NCBI GenBank assembly: GCA_965655775.1
Contig: CBFHHV010000023.1
Coordinates: 1 to 13,904 of the forward strand
Direction: 5' to 3'
From: Marisimplicoccus sp965655775
GTDB lineage: Bacteria; Bacteroidota; Bacteroidia; Flavobacteriales; Flavobacteriaceae
Length of the DNA: 13,904 bases
In this document: in pieces, positions 7,033-13,904 of the stretch
Position numbering within the stretch: position 1 is the stretch's first letter
How the letters are laid out: the number at the start of each line of letters is the position of its first letter
Notes under the pieces: model-generated
Database searches by the model: none
Told to the model about the DNA's origin: nothing
Seen by the model: the letters and a program-made list of their open reading frames with translations, nothing else
Made by a program: the position numbers and the translations under genes

Positions 7033-7509
7033 TGACTCTTTTGGAGTGTCATTATCTTCACACTCATCTAATAATTCATTTACAGATTTTAATAAAATAG
7101 GATGAATAAAATCAGCTGCAATATCATTAAGTGGATATAAAACAAAATTCCTAAGATGTAGTCTTTGATGGGGAATTATTAGATCTTTCTGATTAACAAT
7201 TTCATCCGAATAAAATAATATATCAATATCAATCTCCCTTGCTTGAATCTTTTCGTTATTTCTTTCTCTTCCAATTTTTTCCTCTAAGTTTTTAAGTTTT
7301 ATTATAAGTTCCGCTGGTATTAATTCAGATTTGATAATTATACAAAGATTAAGAAAATCATCAGACTGAAATCCCCAAGATTTAGTCTCATATATTTTTG
7401 ATATTAAAATTACCTCACCTATATCTTTTTGAATTAATCTTAAAGCTTCTTTAATAAAAGAATAACGATTACCTTTGTTACTGCCTATAGATAAGTAAAT
7501 CTTTCTCAT
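7015..7509 (-). CDS. folK: 2-amino-4-hydroxy-6-hydroxymethyldihydropteridine pyrophosphokinase (HPPK)
   Basis: The 164-aa protein transfers pyrophosphate from ATP to 6-hydroxymethyl-7,8-dihydropterin in folate synthesis. It shows SIGSNKGNR (7-15), ETKSWGF (41-47), IGRER (79-83), the signature REIDIDILFY (91-100) with metal-binding D94 and D96, and PHQRLHLRNFVLYPLNDI (113-130). Length matches the family, with a short tail of about 20 residues. The stop lies inside the end of the ricin-like lipoprotein gene (18-nt tail-to-tail overlap). The start ATG at 7509 is only 14 bp from the divergent transporter gene. Confidence 0.97.
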   Translation of the reverse strand: MRKIYLSIGSNKGNRYSFIKEALRLIQKDIGEVILISKIYETKSWGFQSDDFLNLCIIIKSELIPAELIIKLKNLEEKIGRERNNEKIQAREIDIDILFYSDEIVNQKDLIIPHQRLHLRNFVLYPLNDIAADFIHPILLKSVNELLDECEDNDTPKESLLGLS

Positions 7510-7516
7510 ATATTTG
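7509..7516 (+). promoter_or_regulatory. Possible -7 element giving a near-leaderless transporter mRNA
   Basis: TATATTTG fits the Bacteroidota -7 consensus TAnnTTTG and ends 7 nt before the ATG of the YhhQ-type gene. If it is used, transcription would start within a few bases of the ATG. There is no TTG at the normal -33 spacing, so this is weak. Confidence 0.3.
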
Positions 7517-7523
7517 AAATACC

Positions 7524-8228
7524 ATGAAAACTAATCAAATTTCTCTTGCTAATAAAATATATTTAATTCTAGCTGGATTATTTATAACATCTCTTGTAGC
7601 TTCAAATTTAATATTTACAAAAATATTTTATTGGTATCCTTTTGATATAAATTTCATGGGTGTAAAGCTTTTTGAATTATCTGTAGGAATTCTTCCTTAC
7701 CCTTTAACATTTTTAATCACAGACTTAATATCTGAAATATATGGTCAGAAAAAAGCTGATCAAGTAGTGATAACAGGAATATTTGCATCTGTTTTTTCAA
7801 TACTATTAATTTTTATTTCTAGTCAAGTACCTGCAATTGAAGGATCTCCTATTGATGATACCACATTTAATAATGTTTTTCTTAATGCTCCATTAGCTGT
7901 ACTTGCATCAATGCTAACATATTTATTTGCTCAATTTATAGATATTAGAGTTTATCATTTTTGGAAAAGATTGACTAAAGGAAAACACCTCTGGTTAAGA
8001 AATAATTTTTCAACTTTTACATCACAATTTGTAGATACATTTACAATTGTATCTCTTCTTATAGTTTTTGAAATATTACCTCAAGATAAATTTCTGGTTT
8101 TAATAGTATCAGGTTTCCTTTTTAAGGTAATGGTTGCTATTTTAGACACACCTCTTTTGTACATATGTGTATGGTTATTTAGGAAAAAATTTAACTTAAA
8201 AGTAGAAGAGGAAATAAAACTTAACTGA
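7524..8228 (+). CDS. Queuosine precursor transporter (YhhQ/VUT family)
   Basis: The 234-aa integral membrane protein has about six hydrophobic segments (near 12-30, 50-66, 82-101, 122-140, 168-186 and 190-218). The family signature YPLTFLITDLISEIYG spans 59-74, and RNNFSTFTSQFVDT (159-172) is the second conserved motif. In E. coli YhhQ imports queuosine precursors such as preQ0 for modification of tRNA position 34; by homology this protein salvages queuosine precursors across the inner membrane. The start is ATG at 7524, 14 bp from the divergent folK start. The TTG start of the rluF-type gene follows the stop by 1 nt, so the two are coupled. Confidence 0.92.
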   Translation: MKTNQISLANKIYLILAGLFITSLVASNLIFTKIFYWYPFDINFMGVKLFELSVGILPYPLTFLITDLISEIYGQKKADQVVITGIFASVFSILLIFISSQVPAIEGSPIDDTTFNNVFLNAPLAVLASMLTYLFAQFIDIRVYHFWKRLTKGKHLWLRNNFSTFTSQFVDTFTIVSLLIVFEILPQDKFLVLIVSGFLFKVMVAILDTPLLYICVWLFRKKFNLKVEEEIKLN

Positions 8229-8229
8229 A

Positions 8230-8922
8230 TTGGATAAAAAAAGAATAAATAAATACTTAAGTGAAGTTGGTTTCTGTTCAAGAAGAAAAGCAGATAGTTA
8301 TATTTCTGATGGAAGAGTATATATAAATGGTAAGGCTGCCATACTAGGATCTAAAGTAAATATTAAAGATGAGATTTCAGTTGATGGTGAAATTATTCAA
8401 TATAAAGACAAGAAGAAGGTATATATTGCTTTTAACAAGCCTGTTGGGGTTGAGTGTACAGGTAATCACAAAGTAAAAGATAATATAATTGACTTTATTA
8501 ATCATAAAGAAAGACTTTTTACAATTGGGAGAATTGATAAGCAAAGTGAGGGTTTAATATTGCTAACTAATGATGGAGATATAGTCAATAATGTTCTTCG
8601 AGCAGAAAACAGAAAAGAAAAAGAATATATAGTAACTGTCAATAAAAAAATTTCAACTGAATTTATAGATAAAATGAGAAGAGGTGTCAGAATAATGGGC
8701 AAAATGACTAGAAAATGTTTTGTAAAAAAGATTCATGAAAATAGATTTAAAATTATTTTAACTCAAGGAATGAACAGGCAGATAAGAAGAATGTGTGAGG
8801 TTCTTGGATATAGAGTTACAAAATTAAAACGCGTAAGAATAATGGATATTCATCTTGACACTAAAGTTGGAGAATACAGAGATCTAAATAATGAAGAAGT
8901 TGAGCAGTTATTTATTAAGTAA
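8230..8922 (+). CDS. rluF: 23S rRNA pseudouridine synthase, RluF type
   Basis: The 230-aa protein has an N-terminal S4 RNA-binding domain (RINKYLSEVGFCSRRKADSY, 5-24). The RsuA-type catalytic domain carries GRIDKQSEGLILLTNDGD (100-117) with catalytic Asp103. NIIDFINH, FIDKMRRGVRIMG, TRKCFVKK and GMNRQIRRMCEVLGYRVTKL match RluF more closely than RluB or RsuA; E. coli RluF makes pseudouridine at 23S position 2604. The start is TTG at 8230: an in-frame TAA lies five codons before it, and the S4 domain begins at once, so no other start fits. It is coupled to the transporter gene (1-nt gap) and overlaps the convergent DUF2797 stop by 8 nt. Confidence 0.92.
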   Translation: MDKKRINKYLSEVGFCSRRKADSYISDGRVYINGKAAILGSKVNIKDEISVDGEIIQYKDKKKVYIAFNKPVGVECTGNHKVKDNIIDFINHKERLFTIGRIDKQSEGLILLTNDGDIVNNVLRAENRKEKEYIVTVNKKISTEFIDKMRRGVRIMGKMTRKCFVKKIHENRFKIILTQGMNRQIRRMCEVLGYRVTKLKRVRIMDIHLDTKVGEYRDLNNEEVEQLFIK

Positions 8923-9706
8923 TTGTAATATCGACTGTGTAACCTTCATTTGATCTTACGTTAAATACCGTAGAATCTTCAAATATTAAATATTGACCTT
9001 TAATACCAATTAATTTTCCTTCAATAGTATCTGATTTTTTTAAGCTTACAGACTTAACACTCTCAATTTGACCCTCCCTGAAATAGTTAAACTTAACAAT
9101 TTCACTATCTATTTTAAAATAGTCTTTAAATTCATCTCCCAATAACTCTAAAGCGTCTTTTTTAGAATCAACAATATTGCCCTCTTCAATGTTATTAATT
9201 AACATTTTTCTCCAATTAGTTTTATCAGAAAAGTTATCTTTTAATTTAACTTCAGCAATGCCGGCAAGGTATCTATTAGGAACTTCTAGCAACTCAATTG
9301 CTTCAATTGCTCCTTGATCAATCCATCTGGTTGTTTTATTATTTGATCTAGTCACACCAACCTTGATTCCACTTGTTTTTGAAAGATATACAATATGATC
9401 TTGTAGTTGAATTTTCTTTTCATATTCAAGATCTCTATCTTGAATATCTAGATGAGCTTTACTTAATTCAGGTTTCATAACCCAATCACCAGACATTGGT
9501 GACTCAAAAAAACACTTTTTACAAAATCCATTTGCAAATATTTCAATATTATCTTGACATGAAAGGCAAAAATACCCTGTGTTTTGAATCTTAAAATTTT
9601 TACCAATTGATTGATTAAGAAATAGCAGATCATCCCCAAAGTCTAGAATATATCTAACAGGATCATCATGAATTGAAATCATTTTTTTAAATACTCCTGA
9701 AAACAT
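8915..9706 (-). CDS. DUF2797 zinc-ribbon protein
   Basis: The 263-aa protein shows the DUF2797 pattern. A four-Cys zinc knuckle lies at C47-x2-C50 and C62-x2-C65 (CLSC, then GFCKKCFFESP). GDWVMKPELSKAHLDIQDRD, HIVYLSKTSGIKVGVTR (104-120), TRWIDQGAIEAIEL and TNWRKML follow. The VYL-x(8)-VGVTR segment resembles the core strands of GIY-YIG nucleases, but I cannot confirm a catalytic set. The C-terminal region (about 200-263) is beta-rich. Biochemical function is unknown to me; the zinc knuckle suggests nucleic-acid or protein contact. It is divergent from the GH3 gene (41 bp) and tail-to-tail with rluF. Confidence 0.88.
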   Translation of the reverse strand: MFSGVFKKMISIHDDPVRYILDFGDDLLFLNQSIGKNFKIQNTGYFCLSCQDNIEIFANGFCKKCFFESPMSGDWVMKPELSKAHLDIQDRDLEYEKKIQLQDHIVYLSKTSGIKVGVTRSNNKTTRWIDQGAIEAIELLEVPNRYLAGIAEVKLKDNFSDKTNWRKMLINNIEEGNIVDSKKDALELLGDEFKDYFKIDSEIVKFNYFREGQIESVKSVSLKKSDTIEGKLIGIKGQYLIFEDSTVFNVRSNEGYTVDITIT

Positions 9707-9747
9707 ATTTTAATGTTTACTATTTTTATGATAAATATATACATTCC

Positions 9748-11250
9748 ATGCCAATTCCAATTTTTAATTCTGTTGCATCATTCTTTTTAAAAAGAAGAAT
9801 TAGTCAAATAGAGCTTTTTAAGGATTACCCGATTGAAGTGCAACAAGAAGTGCTCAGGAAAATGATAGTTTATTCAATCGATACTGAAATTGGAAAAAAA
9901 TATGATTTTAAAACAATTAGACATTATAATGACTTTAAAGAAAGAGTGCCAACAGTTGCGTATGAGGATATTTACAATGATATAGAAAGGAATAGGAAAG
10001 GAGAGCAAAATATATTTTGGAGAACTCCTATTAAATGGTTTGCTAAGTCTAGTGGAACAACCAATGCAAAAAGTAAATTTATACCAATAAGTTTTGAATC
10101 TTTAGAGGATTGTCATTACAAAGCTGGTAAGGATATGCTATCTCTTTATTTTAATAATAATATAAATTCGCAGCTTTTGGTTGGAAAATGTCTCCGTCTT
10201 GGTGGATCAAGAGAGATCTATGAAAATAATGATAGTTATTATGGAGATTTATCAGCTATAATTATAGATAATTTACCATTTTGGGCAGAATTAAGCAGTA
10301 CACCTAGCTCTAAAACATCTCTTATTCCAGAATGGGAAGACAAAGTCAAAGCAATCATTAAAGAATCAATTAATGAAAATGTAACAAGTTTTGCTGGAGT
10401 TCCTTCCTGGATGCTATCCTTATTTCAACAAGTAATGGAGAAGACAGGTAAGGATGATATTCTTGAGGTATGGAAAAATGCAGAAGTTTATTTTCATGGA
10501 GGTGTTAGCTTTGAGCCATATAAAAACTTATACAGTAAATTATTTCCATCAAAAGATTTTAAATATTTTGAAATTTTTAATGCCTCTGAGGGATTCTTTG
10601 CTATTCAAGATCAAAATAGCTCCTCCGAGTTACTGTTAATGCTAGATTATGGAATATTCTATGAGTTTATTCCAGTAAATGGTTCGGAAAATGAAATTGT
10701 TTCTCTTGCAGATGTTGAGCTTAACACAAATTATGAAATGGTAATAACTACTAATTCTGGTCTATGGAGATACAGAATTGGTGATACCATTAAATTTACT
10801 TGTTTAAATCCTTACAGAATTAAGGTTACAGGTAGGACAAAACATTTCATAAATGTTTTTGGTGAAGAATTGGTAGTAGAAAATGCTGAAATGGCATTAT
10901 CAAGAACTACAGAGCTTACTAAATCTGAAATATCTAATTATACTGTTGGCCCTATATTTATGGGTAATAAAACTAAAGGGTCTCATGAATGGATTATAGA
11001 GTTTTCAAGAGAACCAGATGACATGAACAAGTTTACTGAGATATTAGATTTAAGCTTACAAAGTCTAAATTCTGATTATGAAGCAAAAAGACATAAAAAC
11101 TCTACATTAGAGCTACCAAAAATTATTTTAGGGAGAAAAAATCTTTTCTATGATTGGTTAGGGTCCAGGAATAAACTAGGTGGACAAAACAAGATTCCTA
11201 GACTTTCAAATTCTAGAGAATATGTTGATGAACTTTTAAAGATTAATTAA
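9748..11250 (+). CDS. GH3-family acyl-adenylate-forming protein
   Basis: The 500-aa protein is full length for bacterial GH3. The three adenylation motifs are present: FAKSSGTTNAKSKFIPI (98-114), FEIFNASEGFFAIQD (274-288) and LWRYRIGDTIKF (339-350). GRTKHFINVFGEEL (362-375) and VVENAEMAL follow, and the N-terminal FFLKRRISQIELF is typical of Bacteroidota members, which supports ATG 9748. Plant GH3 enzymes adenylate jasmonate or auxin carboxylates and join them to amino acids. Bacterial members keep the fold, but their substrates are not established to my knowledge. It has a divergent start with DUF2797, and its stop overlaps the clpX stop by 4 nt. Confidence 0.93.
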   Translation: MPIPIFNSVASFFLKRRISQIELFKDYPIEVQQEVLRKMIVYSIDTEIGKKYDFKTIRHYNDFKERVPTVAYEDIYNDIERNRKGEQNIFWRTPIKWFAKSSGTTNAKSKFIPISFESLEDCHYKAGKDMLSLYFNNNINSQLLVGKCLRLGGSREIYENNDSYYGDLSAIIIDNLPFWAELSSTPSSKTSLIPEWEDKVKAIIKESINENVTSFAGVPSWMLSLFQQVMEKTGKDDILEVWKNAEVYFHGGVSFEPYKNLYSKLFPSKDFKYFEIFNASEGFFAIQDQNSSSELLLMLDYGIFYEFIPVNGSENEIVSLADVELNTNYEMVITTNSGLWRYRIGDTIKFTCLNPYRIKVTGRTKHFINVFGEELVVENAEMALSRTTELTKSEISNYTVGPIFMGNKTKGSHEWIIEFSREPDDMNKFTEILDLSLQSLNSDYEAKRHKNSTLELPKIILGRKNLFYDWLGSRNKLGGQNKIPRLSNSREYVDELLKIN

Positions 11251-12476
11251 GAAACAGCTTTAAGATGGGATATATCTACATTTTGAAGTTTCTGATCAGC
11301 ATAAACTTTTGTAATTTTTAGCTCTTTGATGTCAGAACTTGGCAGGTTGAACATTGCATCATTTAAAATTGCCTCACAAAGAGTTCTTAGACCTCTAGCA
11401 CCAATTTTAAATTCAAATGCCCTTTCTACAATATAGTCAATAGCACTGGGTGTAATAGTAAATTCAATGTCATCCATTTCAAAGAGTCTAGTATATTGTT
11501 TTACAAGAGCATTTTTTGGGACTGTCATAATATCTCTTAAGGCATCTTTTGATAGGGGGTTTAAATGGCACATAACCGGGAGCCTACCTATTATTTCTGG
11601 AATTAAACCATATGATCTAATATCATGAGGATTAACAAATTTTAGAACATTTTCTTCATCCTCATTTACAACTTTTTCATCAGATGATTTAAAACCTATA
11701 GATTGTAAATTAAGTCTAGTCTTTATTATTTTATCTATTCCATCAAAAGCACCACCAGCTATAAATAAGATATTTGAAGTATCCAGTTCAATAAATTGTT
11801 GATCGGGATGTTTTCTTCCACCCTTTGGAGGAACATTTACAGTTGTACCTTCAAGTAACTTAAGCATTGCTTGTTGGACCCCTTCACCTGATACATCTCT
11901 AGTAATTGAAGGGTTATCACTTTTTCTAGCAATTTTGTCAATTTCATCAATAAATACTATTCCATTCTGTGCTTTTTCAACATCAAATTCAGCTGCTTGA
12001 AGTAGTTTACTTAGTATACTCTCAACATCTTCTCCCACGTATCCAGCCTCGGTAAGAACTGTTGCATCAACAATTGCAATTGGAACATTTAAAAACTTAG
12101 ATATTGTTTGAGCTAAAAGTGTTTTTCCAGTTCCAGTTGGACCTACTAAAAGTAGATTACTTTTCTGTATTTCAATATCATTTGGAATTTGTTTTTGATT
12201 TATTCTTTTATAATGATTATAGACAGCAACAGCTAGTGTTTTTTTTGCTTGTTCTTGACCAATTACATGTAAATCAAGAAAATTTTTAATTTCTATTGGT
12301 GGTTTAAGTTCAACTGCAAAGTCACTTGATTCTTTCGAAGTTTGATCATCTTTAACAATCATATCTGCTTGAGATATACATATATCACATATGTGAGCAT
12401 CTAATCCAGCAATAAGAAGTTTTGTTTGAGATTTTGCCCTTCCACAAAAAGAACATAGAATTTCTTCCTCACTCAT
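11247..12476 (-). CDS. clpX: ATP-dependent Clp protease ATP-binding subunit ClpX
   Basis: The 409-aa AAA+ unfoldase has its N-terminal zinc-binding domain intact (C8, C11, C30, C33), Walker A GPTGTGKT (112-119), pore loop GYVG (145-148), Walker B IVFIDEID (173-180), the RKH pore loop (221-223), the ClpP-docking IGF loop (260-262) and sensor-2 GARGL (359-363). It unfolds tagged substrates and feeds them to the ClpP chamber in the cytoplasm. It starts 2 nt after the clpP stop, giving the usual clpP-clpX operon. Every diagnostic element is present, so it should be active. The stop overlaps the GH3 stop tail to tail. Confidence 0.99.
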   Translation of the reverse strand: MSEEEILCSFCGRAKSQTKLLIAGLDAHICDICISQADMIVKDDQTSKESSDFAVELKPPIEIKNFLDLHVIGQEQAKKTLAVAVYNHYKRINQKQIPNDIEIQKSNLLLVGPTGTGKTLLAQTISKFLNVPIAIVDATVLTEAGYVGEDVESILSKLLQAAEFDVEKAQNGIVFIDEIDKIARKSDNPSITRDVSGEGVQQAMLKLLEGTTVNVPPKGGRKHPDQQFIELDTSNILFIAGGAFDGIDKIIKTRLNLQSIGFKSSDEKVVNEDEENVLKFVNPHDIRSYGLIPEIIGRLPVMCHLNPLSKDALRDIMTVPKNALVKQYTRLFEMDDIEFTITPSAIDYIVERAFEFKIGARGLRTLCEAILNDAMFNLPSSDIKELKITKVYADQKLQNVDISHLKAVS

Positions 12477-12478
12477 AT

Positions 12479-13135
12479 TTACTTGTTTAAGACTTCATCA
12501 ACCATTCCATACTTGTGAGCTTCATCAGCCTTCATCCAATAATCCCTGTCACTGTCTGCATTAACTTTTTTAAAGGTTTGACCAGAATGTTTTGAAATTA
12601 TTTTATAAAGTTCATCTTTCAATTTCAATATTTCACGAGCAGTAATTTCAATATCTGCAGCTTGACCAGAAACTCCTCCTAAAGGTTGATGAATCATTAC
12701 CCTTGAGTGCTTTAGAGCAGATCTTTTACCCTTTTTACCTGCACACAAAAGAACTGCAGCCATAGAGGCAGCGCATCCAGTACATATTGTTGCTACATCA
12801 GGTTTTATATATTGCATGGTATCATATATTCCTAGGCCTGCATAAACTCCACCACCTGGTGAGTTTATATACATTTGTATATCTCTTGATGAATCCGTAC
12901 TCTGTAAGAAAAGTAATTGAGCCTGAATAACATTAGCTACACTGTCATTAATTGCAGTTCCTAAAAACATAATGCGATCCATCATCAACCTTGAAAATAC
13001 ATCCATCTGAGCTACATTAAGTTGTCTTTCCTCAATAATATATGGAGTCATACTGCTTACGATTTTATCATAGTAAGTAGAACTTACTCCATGGTGTTTA
13101 GTTGCATATTTCTTAAACTCTTTTGAATAATCCAT
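12479..13135 (-). CDS. clpP: ATP-dependent Clp protease proteolytic subunit ClpP
   Basis: The 218-aa serine peptidase has its triad in conserved context: Ser124 in CAASMAAVLL, His149 in RVMIHQPLGG and Asp198 in DSDRDYW. The spacings (25 and 49) equal those of E. coli ClpP. The N-terminal 30 residues (YSKEFKKYATKHHGVSSTYY) form the longer propeptide-like leader common in Bacteroidota. The residue after Ser-Met is Ala (SMAA) where ClpP usually has Gly (SMGA), a mild oddity close to the active site. It is the first gene of clpP-clpX and diverges from rpsP across 164 bp. No trigger-factor gene lies upstream in the window. Confidence 0.98.
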   Translation of the reverse strand: MDYSKEFKKYATKHHGVSSTYYDKIVSSMTPYIIEERQLNVAQMDVFSRLMMDRIMFLGTAINDSVANVIQAQLLFLQSTDSSRDIQMYINSPGGGVYAGLGIYDTMQYIKPDVATICTGCAASMAAVLLCAGKKGKRSALKHSRVMIHQPLGGVSGQAADIEITAREILKLKDELYKIISKHSGQTFKKVNADSDRDYWMKADEAHKYGMVDEVLNK

Positions 13136-13151
13136 CTGTAAAATTTTAATT

Positions 13152-13159
13152 CAAAATTA
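13152..13159 (-). promoter_or_regulatory. Candidate -7 promoter element for clpP-clpX
   Basis: TAATTTTG on the minus strand fits TAnnTTTG and ends 16 nt before the clpP ATG, so the leader would be about 10 nt. No convincing -33 TTG lies at the normal spacing. Confidence 0.35.
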
Positions 13160-13244
13160 ATCAAATAGAATTCTAAATAAAAGATATATAATGATTATTT
13201 AATTCAAGTTTTTAGTTATAGTCAAATAGTATGATATATTTTGT

Positions 13245-13252
13245 TAAATTTG
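13245..13252 (+). promoter_or_regulatory. Candidate -7 promoter element for rpsP
   Basis: TAAATTTG fits the Bacteroidota -7 consensus and is identical to the element before tRNA-Gly. Transcription would start near 13258, giving a leader of about 42 nt that contains the hairpin at 13272-13286. The -33 region is not a clear match. Confidence 0.5.
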
Positions 13253-13271
13253 CTTCCTAAAATTAGTAACC

Positions 13272-13286
13272 TGGGTCGAGTACCCA
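13272..13286 (+). promoter_or_regulatory. GC-rich hairpin in the rpsP leader, possible S16 autoregulatory leader
   Basis: TGGGT (13272-13276) and ACCCA (13282-13286) form a 5-bp stem around loop CGAGT, 13 nt before the rpsP ATG. It is the only GC-rich patch in an AT-rich 164-bp intergenic region and has no U-tract, so it is not a terminator. From memory, structured S16 leaders have been proposed in Flavobacteria; I cannot check whether this matches that model. Confidence 0.45.
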
Positions 13287-13299
13287 AAACATTAAAATT

Positions 13300-13904
13300 A
13301 TGGCAGTAAAAATAAGACTTCAAAGACACGGAAAAAAAGGAAAACCATTTTATTGGATTGTTGCAGCAGATGCTAGATCTAAAAGAGATGGTAAATATTT
13401 AGAAAAAATTGGGACCTATGACCCAAATCAAAAACCAGCGGCAATTGATTTAAATTTTGATTCAGCTTTAAACTGGTTAGATAAAGGTGCCCAGCCTACT
13501 AGTACTGCAAAGGCTATTCTTTCATATACTGGAGTTTTATTGAAAAAGCACTTAGATGGAGGTGTAAAGAAAGGTGCATTCACTGAAGCTGAAGCAAAAA
13601 AGAGATTTGATGCTTGGATGAAAGAAAAAAGTGCTAAAATTGAGAAAAAAATTGAAGATGCTAATGCAGTGCTCGAGTCTAATAAGAAAGAGGCAAGAGA
13701 AAGAGAAGAAGAGTACAGAAAGAAAAAGTTAGAAGAATCGAAAGCTAAAGAAAAAGCTAATGCTGAAGAAGCTCCTGATGAAGAAGCTCCTGATGATGAA
13801 GCTCCTGATGAAGAAGCTCCTGCAAATGAGGCTCCTGATGAAGAAGCTCCTGATGAAGAAGCTCCTGCAAATGAGGCTCCTGCTGAAGAAGCACCTGCTG
13901 AAGA
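13300..13904 (+). CDS. rpsP: Small ribosomal subunit protein bS16 with long acidic repeat tail, 3' end outside window
   Basis: The frame runs from ATG 13300 to the window end without a stop (201 complete codons). The N-terminal MAVKIRLQRHGKKGKPFYWIV, then GKYLEKIGTYDP and later AQPTSTAKAIL, is a standard bS16 core ending near residue 85. Most bacterial S16 proteins are 80-100 aa; Bacteroidota forms have an extension, here at least 116 residues. It consists of a Lys/Glu-rich helical part (about 95-155), then E-A-P pentapeptide repeats from 156 to the edge. bS16 binds 16S rRNA early in 30S assembly. The tail is probably disordered and solvent-exposed (inference). A rimM gene often follows rpsP, but it is not in view. 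Confidence 0.97.
   Translation, partial: MAVKIRLQRHGKKGKPFYWIVAADARSKRDGKYLEKIGTYDPNQKPAAIDLNFDSALNWLDKGAQPTSTAKAILSYTGVLLKKHLDGGVKKGAFTEAEAKKRFDAWMKEKSAKIEKKIEDANAVLESNKKEAREREEEYRKKKLEESKAKEKANAEEAPDEEAPDDEAPDEEAPANEAPDEEAPDEEAPANEAPAEEAPAE
13765..13899 (+). repeat. 15-bp tandem repeat in rpsP encoding E-A-P pentapeptides
   Basis: Nine in-frame 15-bp units encode EEAPD, EEAPD, DEAPD, EEAPA, NEAPD, EEAPD, EEAPA, NEAPA and EEAPA, and the array continues past the window end. A 30-bp block at 13807-13836 recurs exactly at 13852-13881, a 45-bp (three-unit) higher-order period that points to recent segmental duplication. The array is coding, so length changes in multiples of 15 bp would keep the frame. 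Confidence 0.95.

Noticed and set aside
9748..11250. An auxin or plant-hormone function for the GH3-family gene.
   Set aside because: The name comes from plant homologs. The adenylation motifs support the chemistry but not the substrate, and nothing in the neighbourhood points to auxin.
13765..13904. A CRISPR-like regular repeat array.
   Set aside because: The 15-bp units are contiguous, have no spacers, are in frame inside rpsP and encode a low-complexity tail.

Overview
The window is a strongly AT-rich, densely packed chromosomal segment that reads as Bacteroidota, most likely a Flavobacteriia-type (possibly marine, streamlined) bacterium. The evidence is the family signature of its genes: a bS16 with a long low-complexity tail, a bacterial GH3 protein, DUF2797, a DUF6090-like membrane protein, Cys lipoproteins, no Shine-Dalgarno sequences that I could see, and two copies of the Bacteroidota -7 element TAAATTTG. 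The habitat is inference only.

Left edge (1-1163): the 3' part of an extended-SDR sugar-nucleotide epimerase/dehydratase, then about 200 bp of repeat-bearing non-coding DNA, then tRNA-Leu(UAA) and tRNA-Gly(GCC) on the minus strand. A strong intrinsic terminator follows tRNA-Leu. A sugar-nucleotide gene beside the 3' end of a tRNA gene would fit the border of a variable surface-polysaccharide region, but no integrase is visible.

Left-centre (1212-5872, minus): a tightly coupled run of mutS (MutS1, GTG start), a 75-aa free-standing Smr-like protein (11-nt overlap), a coiled-coil lipoprotein with an HESAH zinc-peptidase motif (14-nt overlap), and a one-TM DUF6090-like protein. DNA mismatch repair and two envelope proteins thus appear to share a transcript that points towards the tRNAs. 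This is the most unusual arrangement in the window.

Centre (5917-9706): a TrmH/SpoU RNA methyltransferase and a ricin-B-like lipoprotein (plus), folK (minus, overlapping the lipoprotein gene tail to tail), a YhhQ-type queuosine precursor transporter followed after 1 nt by an RluF-type pseudouridine synthase (plus), and DUF2797 (minus). RNA modification recurs here: TrmH, queuosine supply, RluF.

Right (9748-13904): a GH3-family acyl-adenylating enzyme (plus), the clpP-clpX protease operon (minus), and divergently rpsP (plus), cut by the window end inside an E-A-P pentapeptide repeat tail. A GC-rich hairpin lies in the rpsP leader and may be an autoregulatory ribosomal-protein leader.

Three convergent pairs overlap at their stops (18, 8 and 4 nt) and most intergenic gaps are under 50 bp, so compaction is extreme. 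I see no CRISPR array, insertion sequence, prophage or recognisable defence cassette.
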